Positions 34,358-43,180 of a stretch of 64,000 nt of DNA are shown in pieces; positions within the stretch are counted from its first letter, which is position 1; each line of letters starts with the position of its first letter. This DNA is from Syntrophotalea acetylenica (GTDB lineage Bacteria; Desulfobacterota; Desulfuromonadia; Desulfuromonadales; Syntrophotaleaceae). The position numbers were made by a program, and so were the translations under genes. The stretch spans positions 558,001 through 622,000 of the forward strand of contig NZ_CP015455.1 in NCBI RefSeq assembly GCF_001888165.1. The letters are read 5' to 3'. Under the pieces are notes generated by a model. That model ran no database searches, had not been told where the DNA came from, and was given only the letters and a program-made list of their open reading frames with translations.

Positions 34358-35758
34358 ATGAAGTTTTCCATGGAGCCACAAGTCAAAATGGCGCGGGTGA
34401 GAATGCCCGAGCAGGATCCGCAGGTGCGCAGGTGCAATTTCAAAGAAGTCAATCTGGGGCTTTCCGAGGCTGAGGCGGTGCAGGAGGCGCAACGCTGTCT
34501 TGGCTGTAAAACCAGGCCCTGCGTGGCCGGTTGTCCGGTACGGGTCAGAATCCCGGAATTCATTACCGCCCTGGCTTGCGGCAACGTTGCGCAGGCGGCA
34601 CACATTCTCCTGGCTGACAACTCTTTGCCTGCGGTATGCGGCCGCGTCTGTCCCCAGGAGGAACAGTGCGAGGCCAAATGTGTCCTTGGCAAGAAAGGTG
34701 AACCCGTAGCTATCGGCTATCTGGAGCGTTTTGTGGCCGATTGGGCTATGCGGCATCCGGACTTGCTGGAGCCTGAAACGGCCGTTGCCCCAACCGGAAA
34801 AACCGTTGCCGTGGTCGGCTGCGGCCCAGCCGGCATTACCGTCTCCAAGGAACTGGCATGCAAGGGGCATGACGTTACCATATTCGAGGCTTTGCACGAC
34901 ACCGGCGGTGTTTTGCGCTATGGCATTCCGGAATTCCGTCTGCCGAAGCAGATCGTGGATATCGAAGTGCAGCGTTTGCGGCATATGGGTGTCAGTATCG
35001 AATGCAATGTCATTGTCGGCAAGACCGTAAGTCTCGAAGAATTGCAGACGGGTTACGATGCCGTGTTTATCGGCAACGGCGCGGGGCTGCCGACCATGCT
35101 CGGCATTCCCGGAGAGAATCTTAAAGGCGTCTATTCGGCCAACGAATATCTCACGCGCGTCAATCTGATGGCAGCCTGGCGTGATGATGCGGCCACTCCG
35201 ATCATGCGGGGTAAAAGGGTGATGGTGATAGGCGGCGGGAATACCGCCATGGACGCGGTTCGCACCGGGGCAAGACTTGGCGCGGAACGTTCAATTATCG
35301 TTTACCGCCGCAGTGAAGCGGAAATGCCGGCCCGCGTGGAGGAAATCCACCATGCCAAACAGGAAGGCATCGAATTTATCCTGCTGACAGCACCGCTTGA
35401 AATTATCGGCGACGCATCGGGGTGGGTAAAAGGGGTTCGCTGCCAGAAAATGAAACTTGGCGAGCCGGATGCTTCGGGACGCCGCCGGCCGGTTCCCGTC
35501 GCAGGACAGACCTTCGAACTTGCGGTGGACGTGGTGGTCAACGCGGTCGGCACCCAGGCCAATCCCTTGCTGACGGCGACGGCTTCTCAGCTTGAGCTTA
35601 ACAAATGGGGGAATATAGTCGCAGATGACAGCGGTGCGACCAGCCTGCAGGGCGTGTTTGCCGGCGGCGATATTGTGCGCGGCGGAGCCACTGTGATTCT
35701 GGCGATGGGTGACGGTAAAAGGTCCGCTGCCGCCATCGATGATTATCTCAGGCGTTGA
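34358..35758 (+). CDS. nfnB: NfnB/GltD-like flavoprotein subunit
   Basis: A 466-aa protein of the glutamate synthase small-subunit/NfnB family. It has an N-terminal 2[4Fe-4S] domain (RCLGCKTRPCVAGCPV and CGRVCPQEEQCEAKC). An FAD-binding VAVVGCGPAGITVSKEL follows near residue 150, and an NAD(P) motif VMVIGGGNTAMDAVRTG near residue 290. Together with nfnA this balances reduced ferredoxin from AOR, NADH from alcohol dehydrogenases and NADPH. No glutamate synthase large subunit is nearby, which favours Nfn. GGAGGA precedes the ATG. Confidence 0.9.
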   Translation: MKFSMEPQVKMARVRMPEQDPQVRRCNFKEVNLGLSEAEAVQEAQRCLGCKTRPCVAGCPVRVRIPEFITALACGNVAQAAHILLADNSLPAVCGRVCPQEEQCEAKCVLGKKGEPVAIGYLERFVADWAMRHPDLLEPETAVAPTGKTVAVVGCGPAGITVSKELACKGHDVTIFEALHDTGGVLRYGIPEFRLPKQIVDIEVQRLRHMGVSIECNVIVGKTVSLEELQTGYDAVFIGNGAGLPTMLGIPGENLKGVYSANEYLTRVNLMAAWRDDAATPIMRGKRVMVIGGGNTAMDAVRTGARLGAERSIIVYRRSEAEMPARVEEIHHAKQEGIEFILLTAPLEIIGDASGWVKGVRCQKMKLGEPDASGRRRPVPVAGQTFELAVDVVVNAVGTQANPLLTATASQLELNKWGNIVADDSGATSLQGVFAGGDIVRGGATVILAMGDGKRSAAAIDDYLRR

Positions 35759-35805
35759 TGACCACCGCGGAATTTCCATGGAACCGCGGCACAAAGGCAC
35801 AAACA

Positions 35806-35838
35806 GGAAAGGGCGAAGCCTCAGGCTTCGCCCTTTCT
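35806..35838. terminator. Terminator between nfnB and the GntR gene
   Basis: Stem GAAAGGGCGAAGCC/GGCTTCGCCCTTTC with a 3-nt loop. A second hairpin (CCGCGG...CCGCGG) lies at 35763-35790. It serves both convergent genes. Confidence 0.8.
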
Positions 35839-35857
35839 TTCAGGAATTTTTTTATCG

Positions 35858-36598
35858 TCAGACGGCCTGTTTGATCTTGGCCTGTTTCTCGTCCCTTTCC
35901 CGCAGGGCTTCCAGCTCTCTCTCGACATCGCAGATGTGCGCCAGCATACACTCCTGCGCCTTGTCTCCGTCACCGGCCTTGATGGCTTCGAAGATTTTCT
36001 GATGCGAATCCAGTACGTGCTGCGAAAATTCCATATCCGGCTTGATGTTGGTCTTGAGGTCGGTGAGCATGCTGTTGACAAAATCGAGAACCATCACCAT
36101 GACCGGATTGCGGCTGGCCTGCGCCAGGAAAATGTGAAAATCGATTTCCTCTTTGGCGCCCACGACGCTTTTCTTTTTTTCAAAAATTTTCCGGCATTTC
36201 CGGTCGATTTCCTCCAGTTTTTCAATTTCCTGGGCGCTGAACCGCTCCGCCGCGAGTCGCGCAAGGTATGGCTCCATGATTTTTCGGATTTCCGACAGGT
36301 CCCGCACGGAAACATTCTGAAAATGAAGAAAGTTGGCGATGCTATCGCGGGTCGTTTCCATATCGACCTCGCTGACCACCGGCCCGCCGCCGGCGCCGCG
36401 CTTGATTTCAATGAAGCCCATGGCTTCCAGGCTGCGCAGCGCCTCACGCAGGGTATGCTTGCTGACGCCAAATTGGGTGATCAAGTCCTTTTCAGGCGGC
36501 AGGCTTTGCCCGGGCAGAAGCTGTCCTTTCAGGATGGCTTCCCTGACCTGACGGATGATATGGGTGGACATCTTGTCATGACTTGCGGAATGAAACAT
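35858..36598 (-). CDS. FadR-type GntR transcriptional regulator
   Basis: A 246-aa regulator. The GntR winged HTH (HIIRQVREAILKGQLLPGQS, EKDLITQFGVSKHTLREALRSL) is at residues 12-75 and an all-helical FCD ligand domain is at about 95-225. FCD proteins bind small acids such as lactate, pyruvate or acyl compounds through a metal. It lies at the right end of the alcohol island. An ATAGCCAAAT box is located 25-50 nt upstream of its start, so it probably regulates itself and the box-bearing genes. The GAGGT site 6 nt before ATG 36598 sets the start. Confidence 0.9.
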   Translation of the reverse strand: MFHSASHDKMSTHIIRQVREAILKGQLLPGQSLPPEKDLITQFGVSKHTLREALRSLEAMGFIEIKRGAGGGPVVSEVDMETTRDSIANFLHFQNVSVRDLSEIRKIMEPYLARLAAERFSAQEIEKLEEIDRKCRKIFEKKKSVVGAKEEIDFHIFLAQASRNPVMVMVLDFVNSMLTDLKTNIKPDMEFSQHVLDSHQKIFEAIKAGDGDKAQECMLAHICDVERELEALRERDEKQAKIKQAV

Positions 36599-36622
36599 AC
36601 TGACCTCGACATGGTGACATTT

Positions 36623-36648
36623 ATATAGCCAAATAGTTTAAAGATTCG
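36623..36648. promoter_or_regulatory. ATAGCCAAAT box 7 (upstream of the GntR gene)
   Basis: ATATAGCCAAATAGTTTAAA core, in opposite orientation to the regulator gene and only 25 nt from its start codon. This suits autorepression by blocking its promoter or leader. No clear -35/-10 pair could be chosen here. Confidence 0.65.
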
Positions 36649-36827
36649 TTCTTTTGGTCTAGAATAGCGGATTTTCACAAGATAATCAAGGAGATTAGCA
36701 TGCTTTTTCCATGGATGCGGGTTGCGCCGCCATGCCGGGACGTTACATGGCATAGAATTTGTGCAGAATCGGTCAACACATGGGAATGCAGTCTCCCAAA
36801 AGGGGCGCCTACTGGCGGAGCGGATAA

Positions 36828-37739
36828 TTACAGCAGTTCCGGGGTGAAAGCCACCACATCGTCGATGGTTGCGGCGTCGGTCAGCAGCATCACCAACCGG
36901 TCCAGGCCCAGGGCGATCCCGGCAGCTTCGGGCATGGCGTCGAGTTCCAGGAGGAATGGCTCCGGGGAGGGATAGGGGGGCTTGCCGGACTTGCGACGCA
37001 GCGCTTCTTCGGCGGCAAAACGCTGCCGCTGTTCGACCGGATCGGTCAATTCGGAAAAGGCATTGGCCACCTCCAGCCCGGCGATATAGAGTTCAAATCG
37101 CTCCGCGACACCGGGCCGCTGGGGATGCCTGCGTGCGAGGGCGGCAAGCTCGCTGGGGTATTCGATCAGAAAGGTCGGCCGCTGGATGCCGAGGCGGGGT
37201 TCGATTTCCAGCGAGATGATTTCGTCGAAGCGGTCTTCACGCAGGGCCTGCTGCAGGGAACGGGAACCAAAGCGGTCGAAGGCCTCGGCAACGGTCAACC
37301 GCTCCCAGGGCGAACCCAGGTCGATGGCGCGGCCCTGATAAGTCAGGATCTCCTCGGGAAGCAAGGCGCCCAGCAGCGCTTCACACTGCTGCATGAGCAG
37401 GTGGTAGTCGCAATGGGCAACGTACCATTCGAGCATGGCGAATTCCGGCAGATGCCGGGCACCGCGTTCGGCGGCGCGCCAGCAGCGGCACAGCTGGAAC
37501 AGGCGCGGATAGCCGGCGGCCAGCAGGCGCTTCATACACAGTTCGGGGCTGGTGTGCAGAAACCAGCCGTCGCTCGGCACCGCGTCGATATGCGCTTCGG
37601 GGGCATTGCCGGGAATCCGGTGCGGCGTTTCGACCTCCAGAAAATCCCGCTCAATGAAAAAGGACCGGATCGTCTGGACGATCCGGGCCCTCTGTTCGAG
37701 TCTGGCGCGCTTTTTCGCCAGCGCCCAGTTGCCTTGCAT
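36828..37739 (-). CDS. epmA: EF-P beta-lysine ligase EpmA
   Basis: A 303-aa class II lysyl-tRNA synthetase-like enzyme without the anticodon-binding domain (PoxA/GenX). Core motifs are present: FLEVETPHRIPGNAPEAHI, LHTSPELCMKRLLAAGY, and the C-terminal GIALGLDRLVMLLT. It attaches (beta-)lysine to a lysine of EF-P. The efp gene starts 6 nt upstream on the same strand, an operon that fits the role exactly. Confidence 0.93.
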   Translation of the reverse strand: MQGNWALAKKRARLEQRARIVQTIRSFFIERDFLEVETPHRIPGNAPEAHIDAVPSDGWFLHTSPELCMKRLLAAGYPRLFQLCRCWRAAERGARHLPEFAMLEWYVAHCDYHLLMQQCEALLGALLPEEILTYQGRAIDLGSPWERLTVAEAFDRFGSRSLQQALREDRFDEIISLEIEPRLGIQRPTFLIEYPSELAALARRHPQRPGVAERFELYIAGLEVANAFSELTDPVEQRQRFAAEEALRRKSGKPPYPSPEPFLLELDAMPEAAGIALGLDRLVMLLTDAATIDDVVAFTPELL

Positions 37740-37745
37740 GGTTGT

Positions 37746-38309
37746 CTACTCCTTGACCCGGGTGACGTATTCGCCGGTACGGGTGTCGATCTGAATCAGG
37801 GTGCCTTCTTCGACAAAGGAGGGAACTTGCAGGTTGTAGCCGGTTTCCACGGTCGCCGGCTTGTTATTTCCAGCGGCTGTATCGCCCTTGACCCAGGGCT
37901 CGGCCATGGTCACACGCAAATTGACAAAATTGGGCAGGGTGATGCCGATGGCCCGGGAACCGAACATCAGAATACTGACTTCCATGTTGTCGATCAGAAA
38001 GTACTTCTGATCGCCCAGTGCTTCTTCGGTAAGTGTGGTCTGCTCGTAGTTTTTCTGGTCCATGAATACGTAGCCGGTTTCGTCCTGGTAGAGGTACTGC
38101 ATGTCGCGTTCCTCCAGGGCGGCAGGCTCGAAGGATTCGCCGGAACGGTAGGTGCGGTCGAACAAGGAGCCGGTGATCATGTTGCGCAGCTTGCATTTGT
38201 ATAGCGCCTGGCCTTTGCCGGGCTTGGTGAAATCGAACTGGACGATGACGTGCGGTTCGCCATCGATCATCAGCTTGGTGCCTTTGCGCAGGTCGGAACA
38301 GGTCAGCAT
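37746..38309 (-). CDS. efp: Elongation factor P
   Basis: A 187-aa three-domain EF-P, which relieves ribosome stalling at proline runs. The modification loop reads FTKPGKGQALYK; lysine 32 corresponds to the lysine that is beta-lysylated in other bacteria. The C-terminal domain ends GTLIQIDTRTGEYVTRVKE. The presence of the lysine and of EpmA next door supports the EpmA/EpmB modification route rather than rhamnosylation. A GGAG site precedes the ATG. Confidence 0.96.
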   Translation of the reverse strand: MLTCSDLRKGTKLMIDGEPHVIVQFDFTKPGKGQALYKCKLRNMITGSLFDRTYRSGESFEPAALEERDMQYLYQDETGYVFMDQKNYEQTTLTEEALGDQKYFLIDNMEVSILMFGSRAIGITLPNFVNLRVTMAEPWVKGDTAAGNNKPATVETGYNLQVPSFVEEGTLIQIDTRTGEYVTRVKE

Positions 38310-38694
38310 GGTTTTTTCTCCTCTGAATCTTTAAAATATATAAGCCGTGTCAGCGGCGAATTATCGGAATCTGGCATTAAAGCACAGGAAAACGACCGTT
38401 GTCATGAAAAAAGTGACCGGGATTCCGGGGCGCCCAAGCTGTCCGGGGCGCCGGCAAAACGCAAAGGGAATCTGGATACGCACGGTTTGCCTGGCTTGTG
38501 CGGCGAGTTGCGGGGACTGGAACTGGACATGAGAAAGGATGGCCGGGGCCTGGCATCGGTCCGATGGTTGGAAACAGCAAAATCAACAGGCCCGGGCCGT
38601 GGACGAAGACTTTTGCGGTGTAGATGTGGTAAAAGCCAGGGATGGGGCTTGGCCTTTGCCCCGGGCCCTGGCTTTCATATGCTTGGAAAGGCGT
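38310..38694. other. Intergenic region without a supported gene
   Basis: About 385 bases between efp and mscL, both on the minus strand. It includes the efp promoter region (AT-rich at 38325-38345). Open frames here lack ribosome sites and recognisable features. Confidence 0.5.
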
Positions 38695-39099
38695 TTATTT
38701 CTGCTGTTTGAGCAGGTCCCTGATTTCGCCGAGCAGGGTTTCTTCCTTGCTGGGCGCGGGCGGTTCGGCCGGTTTTGCCTCCTCTTTTTTGCGCAGAGCA
38801 TTGATGGCTTTGACCAGCATGAAAATGGCAAAGGCGATGATCACAAAGTCGAACAGGGCCTGGAGAAACAGGCCGTAGTTGAGGGTCACGGCCGGGGCGG
38901 CGTCGGTGGCGTCTTTCAGTGTGAAGGAGAAATCCTTGAAGTCCATGCCGCCCAGCAGCAGACCCAGGGGTGGCATGATCACCTCGGCCACCAGGGACGA
39001 GACGATTTTGCCGAAGGCTCCGCCGATGATGATGCCGACCGCCATGTCGACCATGTTGCCCTTGACGGCAAAGGTTTTGAACTCCTGCATCATGCCCAT
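38695..39099 (-). CDS. mscL: Large-conductance mechanosensitive channel
   Basis: A 134-aa protein with the MscL signature [28 protein letters not shown], two transmembrane helices (about residues 15-40 and 70-97) and a charged C-terminal helix ([14 protein letters not shown]). It opens under membrane tension on osmotic downshock. The ATG at 39099 has AGGAGGT 6 nt upstream; an in-frame ATG at 39129 has no such support. Confidence 0.95.
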   Translation of the reverse strand: MGMMQEFKTFAVKGNMVDMAVGIIIGGAFGKIVSSLVAEVIMPPLGLLLGGMDFKDFSFTLKDATDAAPAVTLNYGLFLQALFDFVIIAFAIFMLVKAINALRKKEEAKPAEPPAPSKEETLLGEIRDLLKQQK

Positions 39100-39296
39100 G
39101 TGATAACCTCCTGTTCTGATTGCCGGCACAGGGCCGGGCTGTCTGACGACATAAAAATTATTGCGATACAGCGTAGCAGAGTTTTTCCTGTTTGGCGACA
39201 GAAGAACATCTGTTTATTGAAGATATCTTAAACATGAGCCAAGCTGACAGGTGATTTCAAATTCCGTGCGGCCCATTTTTCGAAAGCGCATTGCTG

Positions 39297-41069
39297 ATGA
39301 ACCTTACTCTTGTTTCCATGCACATCGAACCGTCGTCGCGTGCCGTGCCCCTGGCATCGGGGATGCTGGCTGCCGCACTCAGGCAGGCCTTTCCGTTGGG
39401 ATTGACAACTTGTCTCATCGATTTTTTCCTGATGCAGGAGTCTGCCGAGTGCGCAGAGCTGGTTCTGGAGCAAGCCCCCGATGTGGTTGGCCTTTCGGTT
39501 TACACATGGAATCGCGACAAATTGCTGGAACTGGCCGGAGCGCTGAAAACCTTTCAGCCGGGGGTGGTCATTTTCGCCGGCGGGCCCGAGGTGACGGCGG
39601 ATCCATCGGTCATTGCGGGGCACCCGGCGATTGATTTCGTACTGCCGGGGGAAGGTGAGCGGCGGGTCGTGGAGGTCCTTCACCTGCTGCAGCAAGGGGA
39701 AGAGCCTCTTCAGGTCGGCGAATGGCCGGATGCCGGTACGGTGGAGGATCTCGCTTCCCTGCCATCTCCTTTTCTGACCGGAGTTCTGCCGCCGGAGCGA
39801 TACCCCGGCCTGTTGTGGGAGTTGTCGCGAGGCTGTCCATTTCATTGTGATTTCTGTTTTGAATCCCGCGGCAGTGATCGGGTGCGGCGTTTTCCCGAAC
39901 AGCGTCTGCGGGCCGAGCTGGAGCTGTTCGCCACAGCCGGCGTGCAACAGCTTTTCGTCCTCGATCCAACCTTCAACTTCGATGCGCAGCGGGCCAAAAA
40001 CCTGTTGCGCATGATGGCACAGGTCGCTCCGCATATCCATTACACCCTGGAGGTGCGCGCCGAATTTATCGATGAGGAAATGGCTGGCCTGTTCGCTGAC
40101 ATCAACTGCGCATTGCAGATCGGACTGCAAAGCGCTGATCCTGCGGTGCTCGCCAGGGTTCACAGGCACATCGATCCGGCCGATTTTGCCGAGCGCATCC
40201 TGCTGCTGCATGAAGCCGGGGTGGTTTATGGCTTTGATCTGATCTATGGCTTGCCTGGCGACAGTCTGCAGGGGTTTTTGTCCAGCCTCGATTTTGCCCT
40301 TGGTCTGCGTCCCAACCATCTCGATATTTTTCCTCTGGCGGTGCTCCCCGGCACGCGTCTGGCCGATAATGCGCGGAACCTTGGTCTCGAATACCAGACC
40401 TGTCCCCCGTATCGCCTGGTTTCTTCCCCGACCTTCAGCGCCGGGGATATGGCGCGTGCCGGCTATATAGCAGGCGTCTGTGATCTGTTTTACAATCGCG
40501 GCCGGGCAGTGCCATGGTTCGATCTGATACTGGAAAACCTCGAAATCAACGCGGCGCGGTTTTTCGAACGGCTGGCCGACGAGCTTCCCGAAGAGGAACC
40601 CGTCGGCGAGGCGCTCATTGCCTGGCAACAACAGGTTCTGAGAGAGATGTTCCTGTCCCAGGATAAACCGCTCGCTGCCGATCTGGCCGCCGATGTGGTG
40701 GCCTGGTTCGGCTTTGCGGCGGCATTGCAGTGTCAGGAGCTTGTGCCTGGCCCCGTGCCGGATGATCCGGGGCGGCTTTATTTGATCCCCGAAGGCCGCT
40801 TTGTCCGCTTCGGACGGGACCCCGAGGCATTGCTGGAGAAGCTGGAAATGGGGGTGACGGATTTCGATGTGGTGGCCATGCTGGTGCCGGAACAGCCCTG
40901 TGAGGCGTTGCTTTATCTGCATCAGGGGGAGGTGGCCCTGGGGGTATTCACGCCGCGGGAATGCGCATGGTTGCAGAGTCTGGCCGACGGCGGTTGCCGT
41001 CCGCAAGATGATGCGCTGGCGGAGTTTTGCGATGCGGCCCTGGCCGAAGGCGTGGTCCGGAAATCCTGA
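39297..41069 (+). CDS. B12-binding-domain radical SAM protein
   Basis: A 590-aa protein. The N-terminal cobalamin-binding-like Rossmann part (residues 1-130) contains VVGLSVYTWNRDKLLEL and FAGGPEVTADP. The radical SAM core has GCPFHCDFCFESRG (CxxxCxxC) near residue 182 and a DLIYGLPGD stretch. A long C-terminal part of DUF4080 type (from about residue 370) follows. Substrate is unknown. It is the same general class as the broken gene at 14292. No good ribosome site is seen; a TTG lies 6 nt upstream of the chosen ATG. Confidence 0.8.
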   Translation: MNLTLVSMHIEPSSRAVPLASGMLAAALRQAFPLGLTTCLIDFFLMQESAECAELVLEQAPDVVGLSVYTWNRDKLLELAGALKTFQPGVVIFAGGPEVTADPSVIAGHPAIDFVLPGEGERRVVEVLHLLQQGEEPLQVGEWPDAGTVEDLASLPSPFLTGVLPPERYPGLLWELSRGCPFHCDFCFESRGSDRVRRFPEQRLRAELELFATAGVQQLFVLDPTFNFDAQRAKNLLRMMAQVAPHIHYTLEVRAEFIDEEMAGLFADINCALQIGLQSADPAVLARVHRHIDPADFAERILLLHEAGVVYGFDLIYGLPGDSLQGFLSSLDFALGLRPNHLDIFPLAVLPGTRLADNARNLGLEYQTCPPYRLVSSPTFSAGDMARAGYIAGVCDLFYNRGRAVPWFDLILENLEINAARFFERLADELPEEEPVGEALIAWQQQVLREMFLSQDKPLAADLAADVVAWFGFAAALQCQELVPGPVPDDPGRLYLIPEGRFVRFGRDPEALLEKLEMGVTDFDVVAMLVPEQPCEALLYLHQGEVALGVFTPRECAWLQSLADGGCRPQDDALAEFCDAALAEGVVRKS

Positions 41070-41078
41070 AACGGTGGG

Positions 41079-41795
41079 TCAGGCCTGTTTGATCCGCAGC
41101 AGATAGTTGCGGGTTTCCTCGGGCAAGCGTGCCAGTCCATGGCGGTCGACGTTGCCCATGCCCCAGTTGTAGGCGGCCAGAGCATGGTCGAGATCACCGT
41201 TGTATCGGTCGAGTAGTTGCCGCAGGTAACGGGTGCCGGCCATGATGTTCTGTTCCGGGTCGAACGGGTCGGTTACCCCGAGTTCCGCCGCCGTTGCCGG
41301 CATCAACTGCATCAGTCCCCGGGCGCCCGCGGGGGACATGGCCCGCGGGTCGAAGGCACTTTCGGTACGGATTACCGAACGGATCAGATCGGGAGCAAGG
41401 CCATGACGGGCGGCCGCACGCTCGATGAGGTGCTCCATGTCGGTGCGGCTATGGCTGCGATTCGATGGCGGGGCGCCAGATTCTGTCAACGGACCGCCCG
41501 GGGCTGGCGAACTGTCAAAAATCCGCCAATGTCCCGCGCCGGCCGGAAATTCCGCTTTGGGAAATTCCATAGCCGGAAGGACATCCTGGTCGGCGTCCTC
41601 CTCGGCAAAAAGGCTTCGTGCCAGTTTCAGCTGACAGCAGTGTATCTGCAGACTTGCCTCCTGCATCTGCCGGGCTTGTTCGGATTGTTGTTCCAGAAAA
41701 GTCCGCAGCCGGGTTTCGAATGCCCGGGTTGCTTTCCGGTCATTGGCTGGCCGGTGGGGCGTTGCAGTGACAGCGGGCCCAATTTTCAAGCTCAT
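41079..41795 (-). CDS. Lytic transglycosylase (SLT domain)
   Basis: A 238-aa protein with a C-terminal SLT/MltE-like domain. The catalytic glutamate is in IRTESAFDPRAMSPAGARGLMQLMP and the fold ends AAYNWGMGNV. The first 110 residues are a poorly conserved, charged region without an obvious signal peptide, so export or secretion by a special route is possible, as with flagellar or phage-like lytic enzymes. The AGGAGAT site supports ATG 41795. Confidence 0.83.
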   Translation of the reverse strand: MSLKIGPAVTATPHRPANDRKATRAFETRLRTFLEQQSEQARQMQEASLQIHCCQLKLARSLFAEEDADQDVLPAMEFPKAEFPAGAGHWRIFDSSPAPGGPLTESGAPPSNRSHSRTDMEHLIERAAARHGLAPDLIRSVIRTESAFDPRAMSPAGARGLMQLMPATAAELGVTDPFDPEQNIMAGTRYLRQLLDRYNGDLDHALAAYNWGMGNVDRHGLARLPEETRNYLLRIKQA

Positions 41796-41976
41796 GGCGA
41801 TCTCCTGAAGCAAAGGCATGACAGGGTACGGCGGACAGGTTGTCGAAACAAGATCTGCTGCGTTGATGGTTGATCCTGTGCGCAATCTGCCGAAATCCTG
41901 CAGGCAATCCATGCAGCATGCATGCCGGGTTTGCCGCTTGTACTGGACTGGACGGGGCTTTCGCTGCCATCCCGAT

Positions 41977-43104
41977 TCAAGGACGGGCGGCGGGGACGAT
42001 CTCGATCAGGGTGATTTCCGGAGGTGCGCCGATGCGCATGGGAGGCCCCCAGCTTCCGGTGCCGCGACTTGTGTAGAGCAGGCCGCCCCCGGCCAGGCGG
42101 TGCAAGCCGCTCTGCATGGGGTAGACAAGGCCGGTGAGATAGTTGAAGGGGAAGATCTGGCCGCGATGCGCATGCCCTGAGAGTTGCAGATCGAACAGGT
42201 CGGCCGTTGCCGCGGATACAACAGGTCGGTGCTTCAGCAGAATGCCGAATCGCTGCTTGACGGCGGATTCCGGAATGCGCAGCCTGGCGGCGGCCGACCC
42301 CACGGCCGGATCATCCTCGCCGGCCAGCAGCAGACGGTTGCCGATCAGCACAAAACGGTTGCGCAGCAGGGTGAAGCCGCTGCGTTGCAGAAAGTCGAGG
42401 GATTGTTGCAGGCCGGCATAGACTTCGTGGTTGCCGGTCACCGCAAATTTCCCCAGCGGGGGATCGATGGTGCGCCACAGGTCGCTGAGGCCGTCAAGAT
42501 GGTCCATTTGCGCGTCCACCATGTCGCCGGTGACGACCAGCAGATCGGGTTTGAGTTCGTGTAAACGGGCGATGATCGGGCTAAGGGCCTTTTCCCGATG
42601 CATCAACCCCAGGTGCAGGTCGGAAATCTGTGCCAGGCGCACTGGCGGCGTGCCGGGCGGTAGCTTGTCGGACACCAGGGTGACCGGTTCGACGCGCAAA
42701 CCGGCGGCTTCATAAAAACCGTACATGCCTGCGCCGAGGGTGGCCAGCAGGATGATCGCTGCGCTGGTCGGGCTGCGCGGTATCTTATGCCGGCTGGTGC
42801 GTCGCGTGCGGCTCAGGGTCATCCCCGGCAGCCGCCAGCAGAGGAGGGGCAACAACAGACAGCAGGCGATGAACAGCAAGCCCATCCAGCTGTAGGCGAT
42901 CCAGGCCAGGATACGGGCCATGTCGAAATAGCCGGCACGGTCCAGCATACGCACTGCGATCGGCGCGACGAGCATCGGCAGCATCCAGCCGCGCAGCAGC
43001 CAGGCGGTGCCGGGCCTGCGGGACAGCAGCGGTGCCATTCCCCACAAAAACAGTGCGTGCATGGCGCCGTAAATTCCCAGAAAAACCATAATGAACCAGG
43101 ACAT
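41977..43104 (-). CDS. Membrane-bound metallophosphoesterase (YaeI/YkuE type)
   Basis: A 375-aa protein. The N-terminal 140 residues form about four to five transmembrane helices. The C-terminal calcineurin-like domain has the metal motifs QISDLHLGL (DxH), VVTGDMVD (GDxxD), AVTGNHEVY (GNHE) and LSGHAHRGQ (GHxH). These enzymes dephosphorylate membrane-associated substrates such as UDP-diacylglucosamine-type lipids. GGAGGTG precedes ATG 43104. It is the last of three same-strand genes. Confidence 0.88.
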   Translation of the reverse strand: MSWFIMVFLGIYGAMHALFLWGMAPLLSRRPGTAWLLRGWMLPMLVAPIAVRMLDRAGYFDMARILAWIAYSWMGLLFIACCLLLPLLCWRLPGMTLSRTRRTSRHKIPRSPTSAAIILLATLGAGMYGFYEAAGLRVEPVTLVSDKLPPGTPPVRLAQISDLHLGLMHREKALSPIIARLHELKPDLLVVTGDMVDAQMDHLDGLSDLWRTIDPPLGKFAVTGNHEVYAGLQQSLDFLQRSGFTLLRNRFVLIGNRLLLAGEDDPAVGSAAARLRIPESAVKQRFGILLKHRPVVSAATADLFDLQLSGHAHRGQIFPFNYLTGLVYPMQSGLHRLAGGGLLYTSRGTGSWGPPMRIGAPPEITLIEIVPAARP

Positions 43105-43180
43105 GTTCACCTCCGCAACGAACCCTGCTGCCATGCGGCCCTGGTCTTTGCTGCTGCCGAACCGCCGATAGCGCCTGGAG

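Noticed and set aside
39228-41006. A 592-codon open frame antisense to the radical SAM gene
   Set aside because: Low-complexity, Q/R/H-rich translation without motifs, opposite a gene with a clear CxxxCxxC motif.
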